Shown in pieces: positions 16,035-24,182 of a stretch of DNA of 64,000 bases. The DNA comes from Mycobacterium sp. E2479 (GTDB lineage Bacteria > Actinomycetota > Actinomycetes > Mycobacteriales > Mycobacteriaceae). Positions within the stretch are counted from its first letter, which is position 1. Every line of letters starts with the position of its first letter. A program made the position numbers and the translations under genes. The notes under the pieces were generated by a model, which worked only from the letters and a program-made list of their open reading frames with translations, did not search any database and was not told the DNA's origin. Location: assembly GCF_001667925.1 (NCBI RefSeq), contig NZ_LZJR01000068.1, forward strand, positions 1 through 64,000, read 5' to 3'.

Positions 16035-17204
16035 TCAGGAACCGCGGCGCGCCTTGAGGTCGGCTAGCACTTCCTCGGTGTGCTGCCCGAGTTCTGGTGC
16101 CGCAGAACGCGGTGCCCACGGAGTCCCATGAAAATCCGCCGGTGTGGCCACCATCGGCACGGCGGCTTCGCCGTCCGGGACGTCAACGATGCCACCCGCG
16201 GCGTGGAACTGCTGGTCGGCGACGACGTCCTCGAGGGTGTTGATCGGTGACCAGAAAAAGTCCGGTTCGCCGGCGAACACCTCTGCCCACGCGTCGAGTG
16301 GCCGCGAGGCGAAGATTTCATCCAGCGCGGCGATCAGCATGGTCGAGTTGACGGCGCGGGCACGGGCATCGGCGAACCGCGGATCGTCGCGCCACTCGGG
16401 CCGGCCGACCGCGCGGCACAACGCCGGCCAGTGCCGCTCGGGCTCGAGGCCGACGATCCAGAACCGCCGCCCGTCGGCGGCGGCGTAGTTGTTCATGCAC
16501 GGGTTGCCCATCGTTTCGCGCTGGCCGATCGCGATGGGCTGCCCGCTCATCAGATAGGTGTTGAGGTCGAAGCTGACCGTGTAGGCACCCTGCCGGTAGA
16601 GCGAGGTGGACACCAGCTGACCCGTCCCGGTCCGTTCGCGCGCGAGCAGGGCCGCGCACACGGCCGCGGCCATCGTCATCCCGGCGGAGTGGTCGCCCAT
16701 CCCGCCGCGCTGGAATGGGGGCGTGTCGCCGGGGCGGGTGAGCAGGTGGGCCACCCCGGCCCGGGACCAGAACGCGGCGACGTCGAAGGCGGCGCGGTCG
16801 GCGTCCGGGCCGCTTTCGCCGTATCCGGTGATGAGCCCATAAACCAGTCGGGGGTTGGCCGCCGACACCGGCCCGAAGTCCAGGCCGAGCCGTTGGAGCG
16901 CGCCGGGTCGCACATTGGTCAGGAAAACGTCTGCGTCGGCGAGCAATTCGAACGCGGTGTCACGTCCCTCCTCGGTCCCGAGGTCCAGTACGACGCTGCG
17001 CTTGGACCGGTTGTCCATCTCGAACGGCGGGTTCAAGCCCAGATCGCAGCCCAGCATCCGGCCGAACATGCGCCCCGGATCACCGGTCGGTGGCTCGATC
17101 TTGATCACGTCGGCGCCCCAGTCCGCCAAGATGCCGCCGGCGGCCGGTCCGGCCACCCAAACCCCGAGTTCGACGACTTTGACGCCTTCCACCGGTCCCG
17201 CCAT
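16035..17204 (-). CDS. Family III (CaiB/BaiF) CoA-transferase
   Basis: 389-residue formyl-CoA-transferase-like enzyme that would move CoA onto a carboxylic-acid intermediate. The N-terminal VVELGVWVAGPAAGGILADWGADVIKIE is the family signature. The catalytic Asp lies in GGMGDHSAG at about residue 169. The C-terminal domain completes the interlocked-dimer fold. Starts divergently from the DUF427 gene, about 97 bp away. Would supply the CoA ester for the acyl-CoA dehydrogenase at 17972-19147. Confidence 0.9.
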   Translation of the reverse strand: MAGPVEGVKVVELGVWVAGPAAGGILADWGADVIKIEPPTGDPGRMFGRMLGCDLGLNPPFEMDNRSKRSVVLDLGTEEGRDTAFELLADADVFLTNVRPGALQRLGLDFGPVSAANPRLVYGLITGYGESGPDADRAAFDVAAFWSRAGVAHLLTRPGDTPPFQRGGMGDHSAGMTMAAAVCAALLARERTGTGQLVSTSLYRQGAYTVSFDLNTYLMSGQPIAIGQRETMGNPCMNNYAAADGRRFWIVGLEPERHWPALCRAVGRPEWRDDPRFADARARAVNSTMLIAALDEIFASRPLDAWAEVFAGEPDFFWSPINTLEDVVADQQFHAAGGIVDVPDGEAAVPMVATPADFHGTPWAPRSAAPELGQHTEEVLADLKARRGS

Positions 17205-17301
17205 GGGTTTACCCTAAGCGCCGACCTTGGGCGCCAAGCACCGGAACGGCCCCGATTTGGTCTACCCGCCCCACGCTCGACGGCCTTATAGGCTTTCAAG
17301 C

Positions 17302-17988
17302 ATGACTCTGGTGGCCGGTCGCGGTCCGCTCAGCAACGATCCCGCGGGGCGCTTCTCGCCCGCAATACCCGACGACGTCGTCTACGTCGAACCGCATCCG
17401 CGGCGCGTGCAGGCCGTCAAGGACGGCCGCGTGGTGATAGACACCGAGCGGGCGCTGATGGTGCACCGGCGCGGCCGGCCGCTGAGCTACGCCTTCGCTG
17501 CCGACGAGGTCGGCGACTTGCCGAGCGAGCCGGAACCCGAAGCGCCGGGCTTCGTCCACGTGCCCTGGGACGCGGTCGATACCTGGATGGAAGAGGGACG
17601 CAAACTCGTGCACTACCCGCCCAATCCCTATCACCGCGTCGACTGTCGTCCCACCCAACGCCGCTTGCGCGTCCGCGTCGCCGGCACCACGCTGGTGGAC
17701 ACCGACGACACCGTGATCCTGTTCGAGACCGCGCTCGCCCCGCGGCTCTACGTCGATCCGGCTCACGTGCGCACCGATCTGCTGAAACGTTCCGAGACGT
17801 CGAGTTACTGCAATTACAAAGGGTTTGCGACGTATTGGACGTTCGTGTCGGGCGACCAGGTTGTCGAGGACGTCGCTTGGAGCTATCCCGGCCCGCCCCC
17901 GGAAAGCCTGCCCATCAAGGGATTCCTCAGCTTCGACGACACCCGCGTCGAGGTGTCGGCCGAGCTGCCGGTCAGCGGCCGTAGCTAG
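17302..17988 (+). CDS. DUF427-domain protein
   Basis: 228 residues with two DUF427-like halves. The second is complete (RVAGTTLVDTDDTVILFETALAPRLYVDPAHVRTDLLKRSETSSYCNYKG split across about residues 125-185, then VAWSYPGP). The first (VVYVEPHPRRVQAVKDGRVVIDTERALM) is degenerate. Function of DUF427 is not established. ATG preferred over upstream codons because the conserved part starts here. Overlaps the convergent acyl-CoA dehydrogenase by 17 bp. Confidence 0.78.
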   Translation: MTLVAGRGPLSNDPAGRFSPAIPDDVVYVEPHPRRVQAVKDGRVVIDTERALMVHRRGRPLSYAFAADEVGDLPSEPEPEAPGFVHVPWDAVDTWMEEGRKLVHYPPNPYHRVDCRPTQRRLRVRVAGTTLVDTDDTVILFETALAPRLYVDPAHVRTDLLKRSETSSYCNYKGFATYWTFVSGDQVVEDVAWSYPGPPPESLPIKGFLSFDDTRVEVSAELPVSGRS

Positions 17989-19147
17989 GGCGCCCGAGAC
18001 CCAGCTCGTGCTGGGCGATCATGTTGCGGAACACCTCCATGGTGCCGCCGTAGATGCCGGCGGGCACGCCGTGCCGATAGATGAACTCGATGGCACCGTC
18101 GTCCGCGGAACCCGGTGTATCGGTGGGCAATGTCGACGCCGTCCCCAGCAGGTCCATCAATTCGTGGGAGACGTCCCGCATGGTCTGGATGATCGCTACC
18201 CGCCCGTACATTCCGGGCGTCGACATGGCCGCCTCGATGCGGGCCATGCTGCGGCCTAGCCGGTATTTGGTCGCTTCGTCGTCGATGAGGCGCCGACCGG
18301 TCGCATCGGGCGTGGCCAGGACCGCCGCGACTCCGTCCGCCGCCTCGGCCATCAGGTGGCCGTGCTCGGATAGCATCGAAATGTTTTGCAGGCCATGGTC
18401 TTCTGGGTCGGTAATGCCGTGTTCCGCGTCGAGCGCAGACCGCATCACCGTCCAGCCGCCGTTGACCTCCCCGATCCGATACAGATCATCGACCCGCACG
18501 TCGCTGTAATACACGATGTTGGTGCGGTCACCGTCCAGCGTGCGGATGCCCTGGATCTCGATGCCGTCGGAATCCAGCGGTACCAAAAACATGGTCAGGT
18601 TCTTGTGTCTGCGTCCGTGCGGATCAGTGTTGGTGAGCAGGAAGACGTACTTGGCATTCTGTGCGTTCGAGGTGAACATCTTCGAACCGTTGATGACCCA
18701 GCTCGATCCATCCCGCACGGCCCGGGTCTTGCAGGTGGCGACGTCGGAGCCGCCTTCGGGCTCGGTGTAGCCCAGGCAGAGCCGGATCTCCCCGGACAGC
18801 ACGCCGGGCAGTATCGCGTCGGCGAGTTCGGCCGCCCCGAATTGCTTCACCAACCGCGCGACGGTTGCGGTGGTGCCCCAGTGGAACCACGGCGTGTGAG
18901 CGCGGCCGATCTCGAGGTGGAAGATCCGCCGGCGCACCGGATTGAATCCCCCTTCGGACTCCAGCTTCCAATCCGACGCCAGATAACCCGCCTCGCCCAA
19001 CGCCAAATGCACTTGTTCGCTGAAGTTTTCGCCAGTCTCGCGATCACGTTGCCGCACTTCGTCGGTGACGTGTTCGGCGATGAACGCCCGGGTCTCATCG
19101 AAGAATTTCTGATCCTCGGGCGAAAGCTCGACGCGGGAGAAGTCCAT
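17972..19147 (-). CDS. Acyl-CoA dehydrogenase (FadE type)
   Basis: 391-residue flavin acyl-CoA dehydrogenase. N-terminal helical domain, FAD/substrate segment YTEPEGGSDVATCKTRAV at about residues 125-142, WVINGSKMFTSNAQNAKYVF, and a C-terminal helical bundle with the IYGGTMEVFRNMIAQHELG motif. Introduces a double bond alpha-beta to the CoA ester. Several mycobacterial FadEs for sterol side chains are heterotetramers; no partner FadE is adjacent. ATG overlaps the upstream TGA by one base. Confidence 0.9.
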   Translation of the reverse strand: MDFSRVELSPEDQKFFDETRAFIAEHVTDEVRQRDRETGENFSEQVHLALGEAGYLASDWKLESEGGFNPVRRRIFHLEIGRAHTPWFHWGTTATVARLVKQFGAAELADAILPGVLSGEIRLCLGYTEPEGGSDVATCKTRAVRDGSSWVINGSKMFTSNAQNAKYVFLLTNTDPHGRRHKNLTMFLVPLDSDGIEIQGIRTLDGDRTNIVYYSDVRVDDLYRIGEVNGGWTVMRSALDAEHGITDPEDHGLQNISMLSEHGHLMAEAADGVAAVLATPDATGRRLIDDEATKYRLGRSMARIEAAMSTPGMYGRVAIIQTMRDVSHELMDLLGTASTLPTDTPGSADDGAIEFIYRHGVPAGIYGGTMEVFRNMIAQHELGLGRPSYGR

Positions 19148-20067
19148 CAGGCGGTATCGACCACGAGGGTGCGGAACCTGTCGAGCGTCTCGAGCGCGTG
19201 CGCCATGCTGTCGCCGGGCAGGTGCATGCCGACCCAGGTGACACCCAGCTTCGCCAACTCCTCTAGGCCCTCGAGGTAGGCGTCGGCGTTGAAGTCGTCG
19301 CTCGCGGGACTGCCGCCCTCGAAGTTGGTGAAGGTGATGTCGATCGCCGACCAATCCCGGCCCGCCGCATCGCATCTGCGGCGCAGATCGTCGATCCCGC
19401 GTGCGAGCTTCTGCACCGAGTCGATGACGGCCGTGCCGGCCGTCTGGGCCAGCTGCGGCGGCGCCGGGAACGGGCACCAGCCGTCGCCGTACCGGACCAC
19501 CCGCTGCCGCGATGACGACGTATTGCCGCCGATCCAGATCGGCGGATGCGGATCGCTCACCGGCCTGGGATGCGCGGTGATGCCGCGCGCGCTGAAATGC
19601 TTGCCCTCGAACGAGATATCGTCACCGGTCCAGATGGCCCGGATCACCTGTAGCGATTCCTCGAACAGCTCGGCCCGCTCGTCGAAGCTCACTCCGAGTG
19701 CCGCGAACTCGCGCTTGAGGTAGCCCACGCCCACCGCGAGCGTGAAGCGCCCACCGGAGAGCAGGTCCAGGGTGGCGCCGGACTTGGCCACCACGAACGG
19801 GTTTCGGTACGGCAGCACCACGATGTTGGGGATCAACCGCAGCGTGGATGTCGTGGCTGCCGCGAAACCCAATGCGACAAAGGGATCCAACGCATCGTGT
19901 CCGCCGGCCTCCAGCCATCGCTGCGAGGGCGCCGGGTGATCGGTGAAGCCGAAACCGTGAATCCCGGCCGCCTCGCATGCCGCGGCCACCTTGCCGATAC
20001 CGTCCCCGCTGACCAGCTCCGGGTTGTAGGGATGGCTGTGCATCGGGTGGGTGATGGTGAACCGCAT
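19147..20067 (-). CDS. LLM-class F420-dependent oxidoreductase
   Basis: 306-residue luciferase-like TIM barrel. Typical segments: GFGFTDHPAPSQRW (F420-type start), LIPNIVVLPYRNPFVVAKSGATLDLLSGGRFTLAVGVGYLKREFAALG, and PPIWIGGNTSSSRQRVVRYGDGWCP. Cofactor is probably F420, judged from mycobacterial relatives rather than from specific residues. Lies 4 bp downstream of the thioesterase gene, in the same operon. Confidence 0.88.
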   Translation of the reverse strand: MRFTITHPMHSHPYNPELVSGDGIGKVAAACEAAGIHGFGFTDHPAPSQRWLEAGGHDALDPFVALGFAAATTSTLRLIPNIVVLPYRNPFVVAKSGATLDLLSGGRFTLAVGVGYLKREFAALGVSFDERAELFEESLQVIRAIWTGDDISFEGKHFSARGITAHPRPVSDPHPPIWIGGNTSSSRQRVVRYGDGWCPFPAPPQLAQTAGTAVIDSVQKLARGIDDLRRRCDAAGRDWSAIDITFTNFEGGSPASDDFNADAYLEGLEELAKLGVTWVGMHLPGDSMAHALETLDRFRTLVVDTA

Positions 20068-20071
20068 GGTC

Positions 20072-20962
20072 TTAGAACCGCGCGCGCGAGTCGATCGCCG
20101 TGTCGCTGGTGCGCAGCGGCCGGATCAGCGCCTCCTGGGCGAACGATGCCAACAGCTCGCCCTCTTGCGCGTGCACGGTGCCGCGCACGTACGACATGCC
20201 CGCGCCGACCTGGGTGCTCTCGTGCGTGTAGAGCAGCCAACCGGTCCAGTCCACCGGTTCGTGGAACGCCACCGAGATGCTCATCGGCGCGGTGGACACG
20301 GTCAGGTGCGCCTGGGCGGTGCCGATGCCCTCATGCGCGCGCATGGTGGTCGAGATCCCAAGATGCCCGGTGAAGTACGCGAGCAGCGCCTTGGCCAACT
20401 CGTCGCGGGTCGGGATCGGATCGTAGTGCAGCCACGCGTAGAGTTCCGGCGGGCCGACCTCGTCGGGGCTGTTGACGTCGACGACGTCGACCAGGCGCAG
20501 CTCGCGACCGATCATCGGCATCGGCGAGGGGTGCGCGTCGGCCGGGGCGGCGACCTCCGGGCGCGGCAGGTGGTGCCGGATAACGTCGTCGGTCGGGACG
20601 TCGGCCAGCACGGTGACGCTCAGGCAGCGCCGGCCGTTCTGGTGCACGGCGACCACCGCGGTGGCGGTGGACCGGCCTTCGGATACGACGTCGAGGACCA
20701 GTTCGATCGGCGGACCGACGACCACGGCGCGCGAGAACACCGCGTGCGCTGAGCGCACCGATTTATCGGGAAAGCGCTTCGCCACCGCGACAATCGCCTG
20801 TGCCAGCACCTGGGTGCCTTCCACCACCTGGCGTTCGTCGCCTACGGCGATGCCGGTGTCACCGGTGAATCGGTCGTCCCCGTCGGCCTGCACGTCGAAC
20901 AGATCCAGCAGGCCCTGCACGGTCCATTCGGTCTGCGCGGATTCCTCAGACGCCTTCGTCAA
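20072..20962 (-). CDS. Double hot-dog acyl-CoA thioesterase (TesB-like)
   Basis: 296 residues with tandem hot-dog domains. The first carries WTVQGLLDLFDVQ, SVRSAHAVFSRAV and VLDVVSEGRSTATAVVAVHQNGR; the second carries AWLHYDPIPTRDELAKALLAYFTGHL and WLLYTHESTQVGAGMSYVRGTVHAQEGELLASFAQEALIR. Cytosolic release of CoA from pathway intermediates is likely. The initiation codon is TTG with an upstream AGAGGTG; no better ATG/GTG fits the domain start. First gene of the leftward ACAD operon, 40 bp from motif copy 2. Confidence 0.83.
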   Translation of the reverse strand: MTKASEESAQTEWTVQGLLDLFDVQADGDDRFTGDTGIAVGDERQVVEGTQVLAQAIVAVAKRFPDKSVRSAHAVFSRAVVVGPPIELVLDVVSEGRSTATAVVAVHQNGRRCLSVTVLADVPTDDVIRHHLPRPEVAAPADAHPSPMPMIGRELRLVDVVDVNSPDEVGPPELYAWLHYDPIPTRDELAKALLAYFTGHLGISTTMRAHEGIGTAQAHLTVSTAPMSISVAFHEPVDWTGWLLYTHESTQVGAGMSYVRGTVHAQEGELLASFAQEALIRPLRTSDTAIDSRARF

Positions 20963-21373
20963 TCCAGTTCACCTCTCGCGCTCGCAGCTCAGCGCTCAGC
21001 GTGACACTTTGAGCAGCTTTTGTAAAGCTTGGCTAACAAGACGGCGGCCCGGCCGGACGGCGGAACGGCTGAAAGCCCAGGGAGGCAACGCCATTGGACA
21101 TCGTGACGACCACTTCACATCGCCAACTTGCCGCAGCTGCCGCTCAAGGTCGGCGACACCCGGGAGGAAGCCGGTCCCGACGGTGACCGCGTCTTCAGCT
21201 GGCGGTCCACATCCAACTCCTTCATTGGCGCAGCAGAACCACTCGGCGGTAGCCAAGTCGCCCCTCGATGACCGCCTCATTGTTGGTGCGCAACACGCAC
21301 TACGACGCGCACCGTTTCCAGATGGTGCCCCTCACAAGTCTGTAGCGCGAACACCGTGTATCGGCAAGGCGAA
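20963..21373. other. 411-bp gap: promoter motif plus possible gene relic
   Basis: Contains motif copy 2 at 21002-21028 near the thioesterase start. The rest has no intact gene. On the plus strand, about 21115-21270, one short frame reads plausibly protein-like (LPQLPLKVGDTREEAGP, then FSWRSTSNSFIG) but is stop-bounded with no start, so it may be the tail of a lost gene. Nothing recognised in 21270-21373. Confidence 0.5.
21002..21028 (+). promoter_or_regulatory. Copy 2 of the 27-bp motif TGACACTT-N9-TTTGTAAAGC
   Basis: Exact half-sites at 21002-21009 and 21019-21028, same 9-bp spacer length as copies 1 and 3 but different spacer sequence. It sits 40 bp upstream of the TTG start of the leftward thioesterase / LLM / ACAD operon. 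Confidence 0.65.
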
Positions 21374-22216
21374 TCAGCGAAGCGACGGCTGACGGCCGTA
21401 GAGCCGGAGCAACGCGGTGAGCCCGCTGAACACAATGGTGAATAACGCCGCCGACGCACATGATTCGTAGACGTCGGCGATCGCGATCGTCTTACCGCCG
21501 CGGACCGCGACGCCGTCGGGAGGATGGATCAGGCTGGTGAAGACCTGGGTGGTGGTGGAAAGCCAGAACAGGCACGGCAGTAGCCAGTAAGTGCGGGTTC
21601 GGATGACGGGGCGTCCGGGGAATCGCGTCTCGATGAGCGCGACGAGCTGAAAGATCAACCAGCCCGTCAGAAGCCAGCCGAGAAAATTCGTCAGCGGGAC
21701 ACCCAGCGCGCCGGTCGGGTGGTCATAGGAGTACCAGTCGTGCGCCGTCGCCCCCAAGGGGTCGTACACCAGGTCATAACCCCCCAGGATGAATGTCGCC
21801 ACGATGGGTGTCGTAAATCGTTCGGCCTTACCGACAGCCACACCAGGTGCGGGTCGCATGATCACGCGGGCAAGCGCCCAGGCCAGCCAGCCGAACATGA
21901 TCCAGCTGGCGATGGCCACCGGGGGGACGCCAAGGGGTTTCGGACCGGGTAGGTGATGGGTGTAGGAGCCGAAGGGGAAACCGGTCGCGACGCCGATTGC
22001 CTCCAATGCGAACGCAACAACGCCGGCGATGACGACGAATGCGGCCATGCCTCGTGCGGAGTAGCCCAGCCACGCATGGACGATGACAAACAGAATGAGA
22101 AATCCCATTTGGGCGGCCCCGGCTTGAGTAGCCAGCGACGGACGCACCGCCGTGACCGCCGCCGCGAGCAGCGTGAGGACGAGCAAGACCCAACACGATG
22201 CCCTGAGAATTTTCAA
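21374..22216 (-). CDS. CruF-like (carotenoid biosynthesis, DUF422) membrane protein
   Basis: 280-residue polytopic membrane protein with about seven helices. The family segment GFPFGSYTHHLPGPKPLGVPPVAIASWIMFGW resembles CruF-type 1',2'-hydratases of C50 carotenoids, and further helices include FILGGYDLVYDPLGA. Start is TTG at 22216, five bases after a perfect GGAGG; no ATG/GTG lies near the first membrane helix. No other carotenoid gene is nearby, so a different hydrophobic substrate is possible. Confidence 0.72.
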   Translation of the reverse strand: MKILRASCWVLLVLTLLAAAVTAVRPSLATQAGAAQMGFLILFVIVHAWLGYSARGMAAFVVIAGVVAFALEAIGVATGFPFGSYTHHLPGPKPLGVPPVAIASWIMFGWLAWALARVIMRPAPGVAVGKAERFTTPIVATFILGGYDLVYDPLGATAHDWYSYDHPTGALGVPLTNFLGWLLTGWLIFQLVALIETRFPGRPVIRTRTYWLLPCLFWLSTTTQVFTSLIHPPDGVAVRGGKTIAIADVYESCASAALFTIVFSGLTALLRLYGRQPSLR

Positions 22217-22399
22217 CCGTGCCTCCGTTGGCCGGGCGGTCGCGTCAGCGTATCGACTGCTACCAACCTTGTCGAGCGCGGTGAAACCCCTCGCTGTCGG
22301 CGGCCAGCAACGTGGTATCGCGGCGCCGACGTGCCAACGCCGAGCACACGATCGTCGCGTGCGAACTCGCAGGAGATTGACACCGGCACCCGCGGTGCA

Positions 22400-22426
22400 T
22401 GACACTTTTGCGATGTTTTGTAAAGC
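22400..22426 (+). promoter_or_regulatory. Copy 3 of the 27-bp motif TGACACTT-N9-TTTGTAAAGC
   Basis: Exact half-sites at 22400-22407 and 22417-22426, 28 bp before the ATG of the rightward SMP-30 gene. Relative to its gene the motif is in the opposite orientation to copies 1 and 2, which favours an operator over a core promoter. Confidence 0.65.
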
Positions 22427-22453
22427 GGACCGATTTGCCGAAGGCGGGGACGA

Positions 22454-23281
22454 ATGATTCCCGAGCCGCTGGCCAACGGATTCTGCTTCGGCGAGGGGCC
22501 GCGCTGGTTCGAGGGCCTGCTGTGGTTCTCCGACATGCTGGGCGAGGCCGTCCACACCGCGACCATGGGTGGCTCGCTGACCACGCTGCCGCTGCCCGGG
22601 CACTCGCCGTCGGGCCTGGGCTTCCGGCCCGACGGGTCGCTGTTGATCGCCTCGACCGAAGACCGGCAGGTGCTGCGCTATGACGGCGAAACCGTGGTCA
22701 CCATCGCCGATCTGGCCGACCTGGCACCCGCGGCACTCGGCGACATGGTCCTCGATGACGCGGGCCGCGCCTACATCGGCTGCCAGGCATTGCGCGGTGG
22801 GGTCATCATTCGGCTGGACCCCGACGACAGTGCGACCAGGGCCACCATCGTGGCCGAAGACCTCGACTTCCCCAACGGCATGGCGATCACCCCGGACCGC
22901 GGGACGCTGATCGTCGCCGAATCGACGGCCCGGCGGCTGACCGCATTTTCCATCGCCGGCGACGGCGGGCTATCCGATCGCCGGGTATTCGCCGACGGCC
23001 TCGACGGGCCGCCCGACGGCATCGCGCTGGACGCCGAGGGTGGGGTGTGGGCGTCCATGACCCTGGCCCATCAGTTCGAGCGGATCGTGGCGGGTGGCAC
23101 CGTGACCGATCGCATCGACATGGGCGACCGGGTCGCCATCGCCTGCGCCCTGGGCGGTCCGCAGCGCCGCACGCTGTTTCTGTTGTCGAGCACGGAGGCC
23201 TATCCTCAACGCCTGGTCGGCACCCGGCTTTCCCGGTTGGATGCCGTCACGGTGACCACTCCCGGCGCCGGCCTGCCCTGA
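22454..23281 (+). CDS. SMP-30/gluconolactonase-family lactonase
   Basis: 275-residue six-bladed beta-propeller. Metal-site residues of the family are visible: Glu in GEGPRW near residue 14, Asn in FPNGMAI, Asp in PPDGIALDAEGGVW. Hydrolyses lactones; in this block the natural role would be opening a lactone made by the Baeyer-Villiger enzyme. The ATG lies downstream of motif copy 3; a thioesterase gene follows at 15 bp. Confidence 0.88.
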   Translation: MIPEPLANGFCFGEGPRWFEGLLWFSDMLGEAVHTATMGGSLTTLPLPGHSPSGLGFRPDGSLLIASTEDRQVLRYDGETVVTIADLADLAPAALGDMVLDDAGRAYIGCQALRGGVIIRLDPDDSATRATIVAEDLDFPNGMAITPDRGTLIVAESTARRLTAFSIAGDGGLSDRRVFADGLDGPPDGIALDAEGGVWASMTLAHQFERIVAGGTVTDRIDMGDRVAIACALGGPQRRTLFLLSSTEAYPQRLVGTRLSRLDAVTVTTPGAGLP

Positions 23282-23296
23282 CCCGAGAGGCTGACG

Positions 23297-24130
23297 ATGA
23301 CCGACGCCTACTACGAGCTGATCGATCCGGCCGGCGACGACGCCACCGCGCTGGGTGAGCAGTTCCGGGCGACGGATCTCGCGCGCGGCACCTGGTCGGC
23401 GGCCATCCAGCACGGCGGTCCGGTGTCGGCGCTGCTGGTCCGGGCGCTGGAGCGGTGCGAACAGCGCGACGACACGCGCCTGTCCCGGGTGGTCATCGAC
23501 CTATTGGGCGGGGTGCCGGCCGAAGGTGATCTGTGGGTGCGCGCGCAGGTGCAACGTCCGGGCAAGCAAATCGAGCTGCTCGGCGCCGAGATGCTGGCCC
23601 CCGGACCCGACGGCACACCGCGGCCGGTGGCGCGCGCCAGCGGGTGGCGGTTGCAGCACCAGGACACGGAACCGATCGCGCACGCCGCGGCGCCACTGCC
23701 CCGGCGGCGGGCCGAGGCCTTCAACCGCAACCTCAAGGCGCGGGACTGGGACCGCAATTACGTGCACAGCCTGGAGTGGCTGTGGCTGACCGAGCCGCTC
23801 AGCGAGGGCCCCGGCGAATCCTGGATCAACCCGACCGTCGACCTGGTCAACGGCGAATCCATGACGCAGCTGGAACGGCTGTTCGCGGTGGCCGACTGCG
23901 CCAATGGCATCGGCAGCAAGTTGGACATCACCAAATGGACATTCCTCAACACCGATCTGGCCGTGCACGTATTTCGTGTACCTGACGGCGATTGGATCGG
24001 CATTCGCGCGGAGACCAGCTACGGGCCGGACGGCATCGGGACGACGATCGGCACGTTGTTCGACGAGCAGGGCGCGGTCGGCGCCATCCAGCAGTCGGTG
24101 CTGGTGCGCCGGCGTCCCCCTCGGGCCTAA
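23297..24130 (+). CDS. Double hot-dog thioesterase-family protein
   Basis: 277 residues, TesB-like. N-terminal domain with WSAAIQHGGPVSALLVRALERCE and LSRVVIDLLGGVPAEGDLWVRAQVQRPGKQIELLGAEM; C-terminal domain with LERLFAVADCANGIGSKLD and WTFLNTDLAVHVFRVPDGDWIGIRAETSYGPDGIGTTIGTLFDEQGAVGAIQQSVLVR. Distinct from the 20072 gene. SMP-30, this gene and TetR probably form one rightward transcript. Confidence 0.83.
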   Translation: MTDAYYELIDPAGDDATALGEQFRATDLARGTWSAAIQHGGPVSALLVRALERCEQRDDTRLSRVVIDLLGGVPAEGDLWVRAQVQRPGKQIELLGAEMLAPGPDGTPRPVARASGWRLQHQDTEPIAHAAAPLPRRRAEAFNRNLKARDWDRNYVHSLEWLWLTEPLSEGPGESWINPTVDLVNGESMTQLERLFAVADCANGIGSKLDITKWTFLNTDLAVHVFRVPDGDWIGIRAETSYGPDGIGTTIGTLFDEQGAVGAIQQSVLVRRRPPRA

Positions 24131-24148
24131 CGTGGGAGCGAATGACCA

Positions 24149-24175
24149 TGACACCTCGGCGACACTTCGAAAAGT
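24149..24175 (+). promoter_or_regulatory. Degenerate copy 4 of the 27-bp motif
   Basis: TGACACCT (7/8 match) at 24149-24156, a 9-bp spacer, then TTCGAAAAGT (7/10 match) at 24166-24175. Same geometry as copies 1-3. It ends 7 bp before the TetR ATG, consistent with autoregulation. The spacer itself contains a second GACAC. Confidence 0.45.
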
Positions 24176-24182
24176 TTGAATC

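Noticed and set aside
19148-19477. Upstream extension of the acyl-CoA dehydrogenase frame
   Set aside because: It overlaps the LLM gene in another frame and lacks ACAD features; the TGATG junction sets the start.
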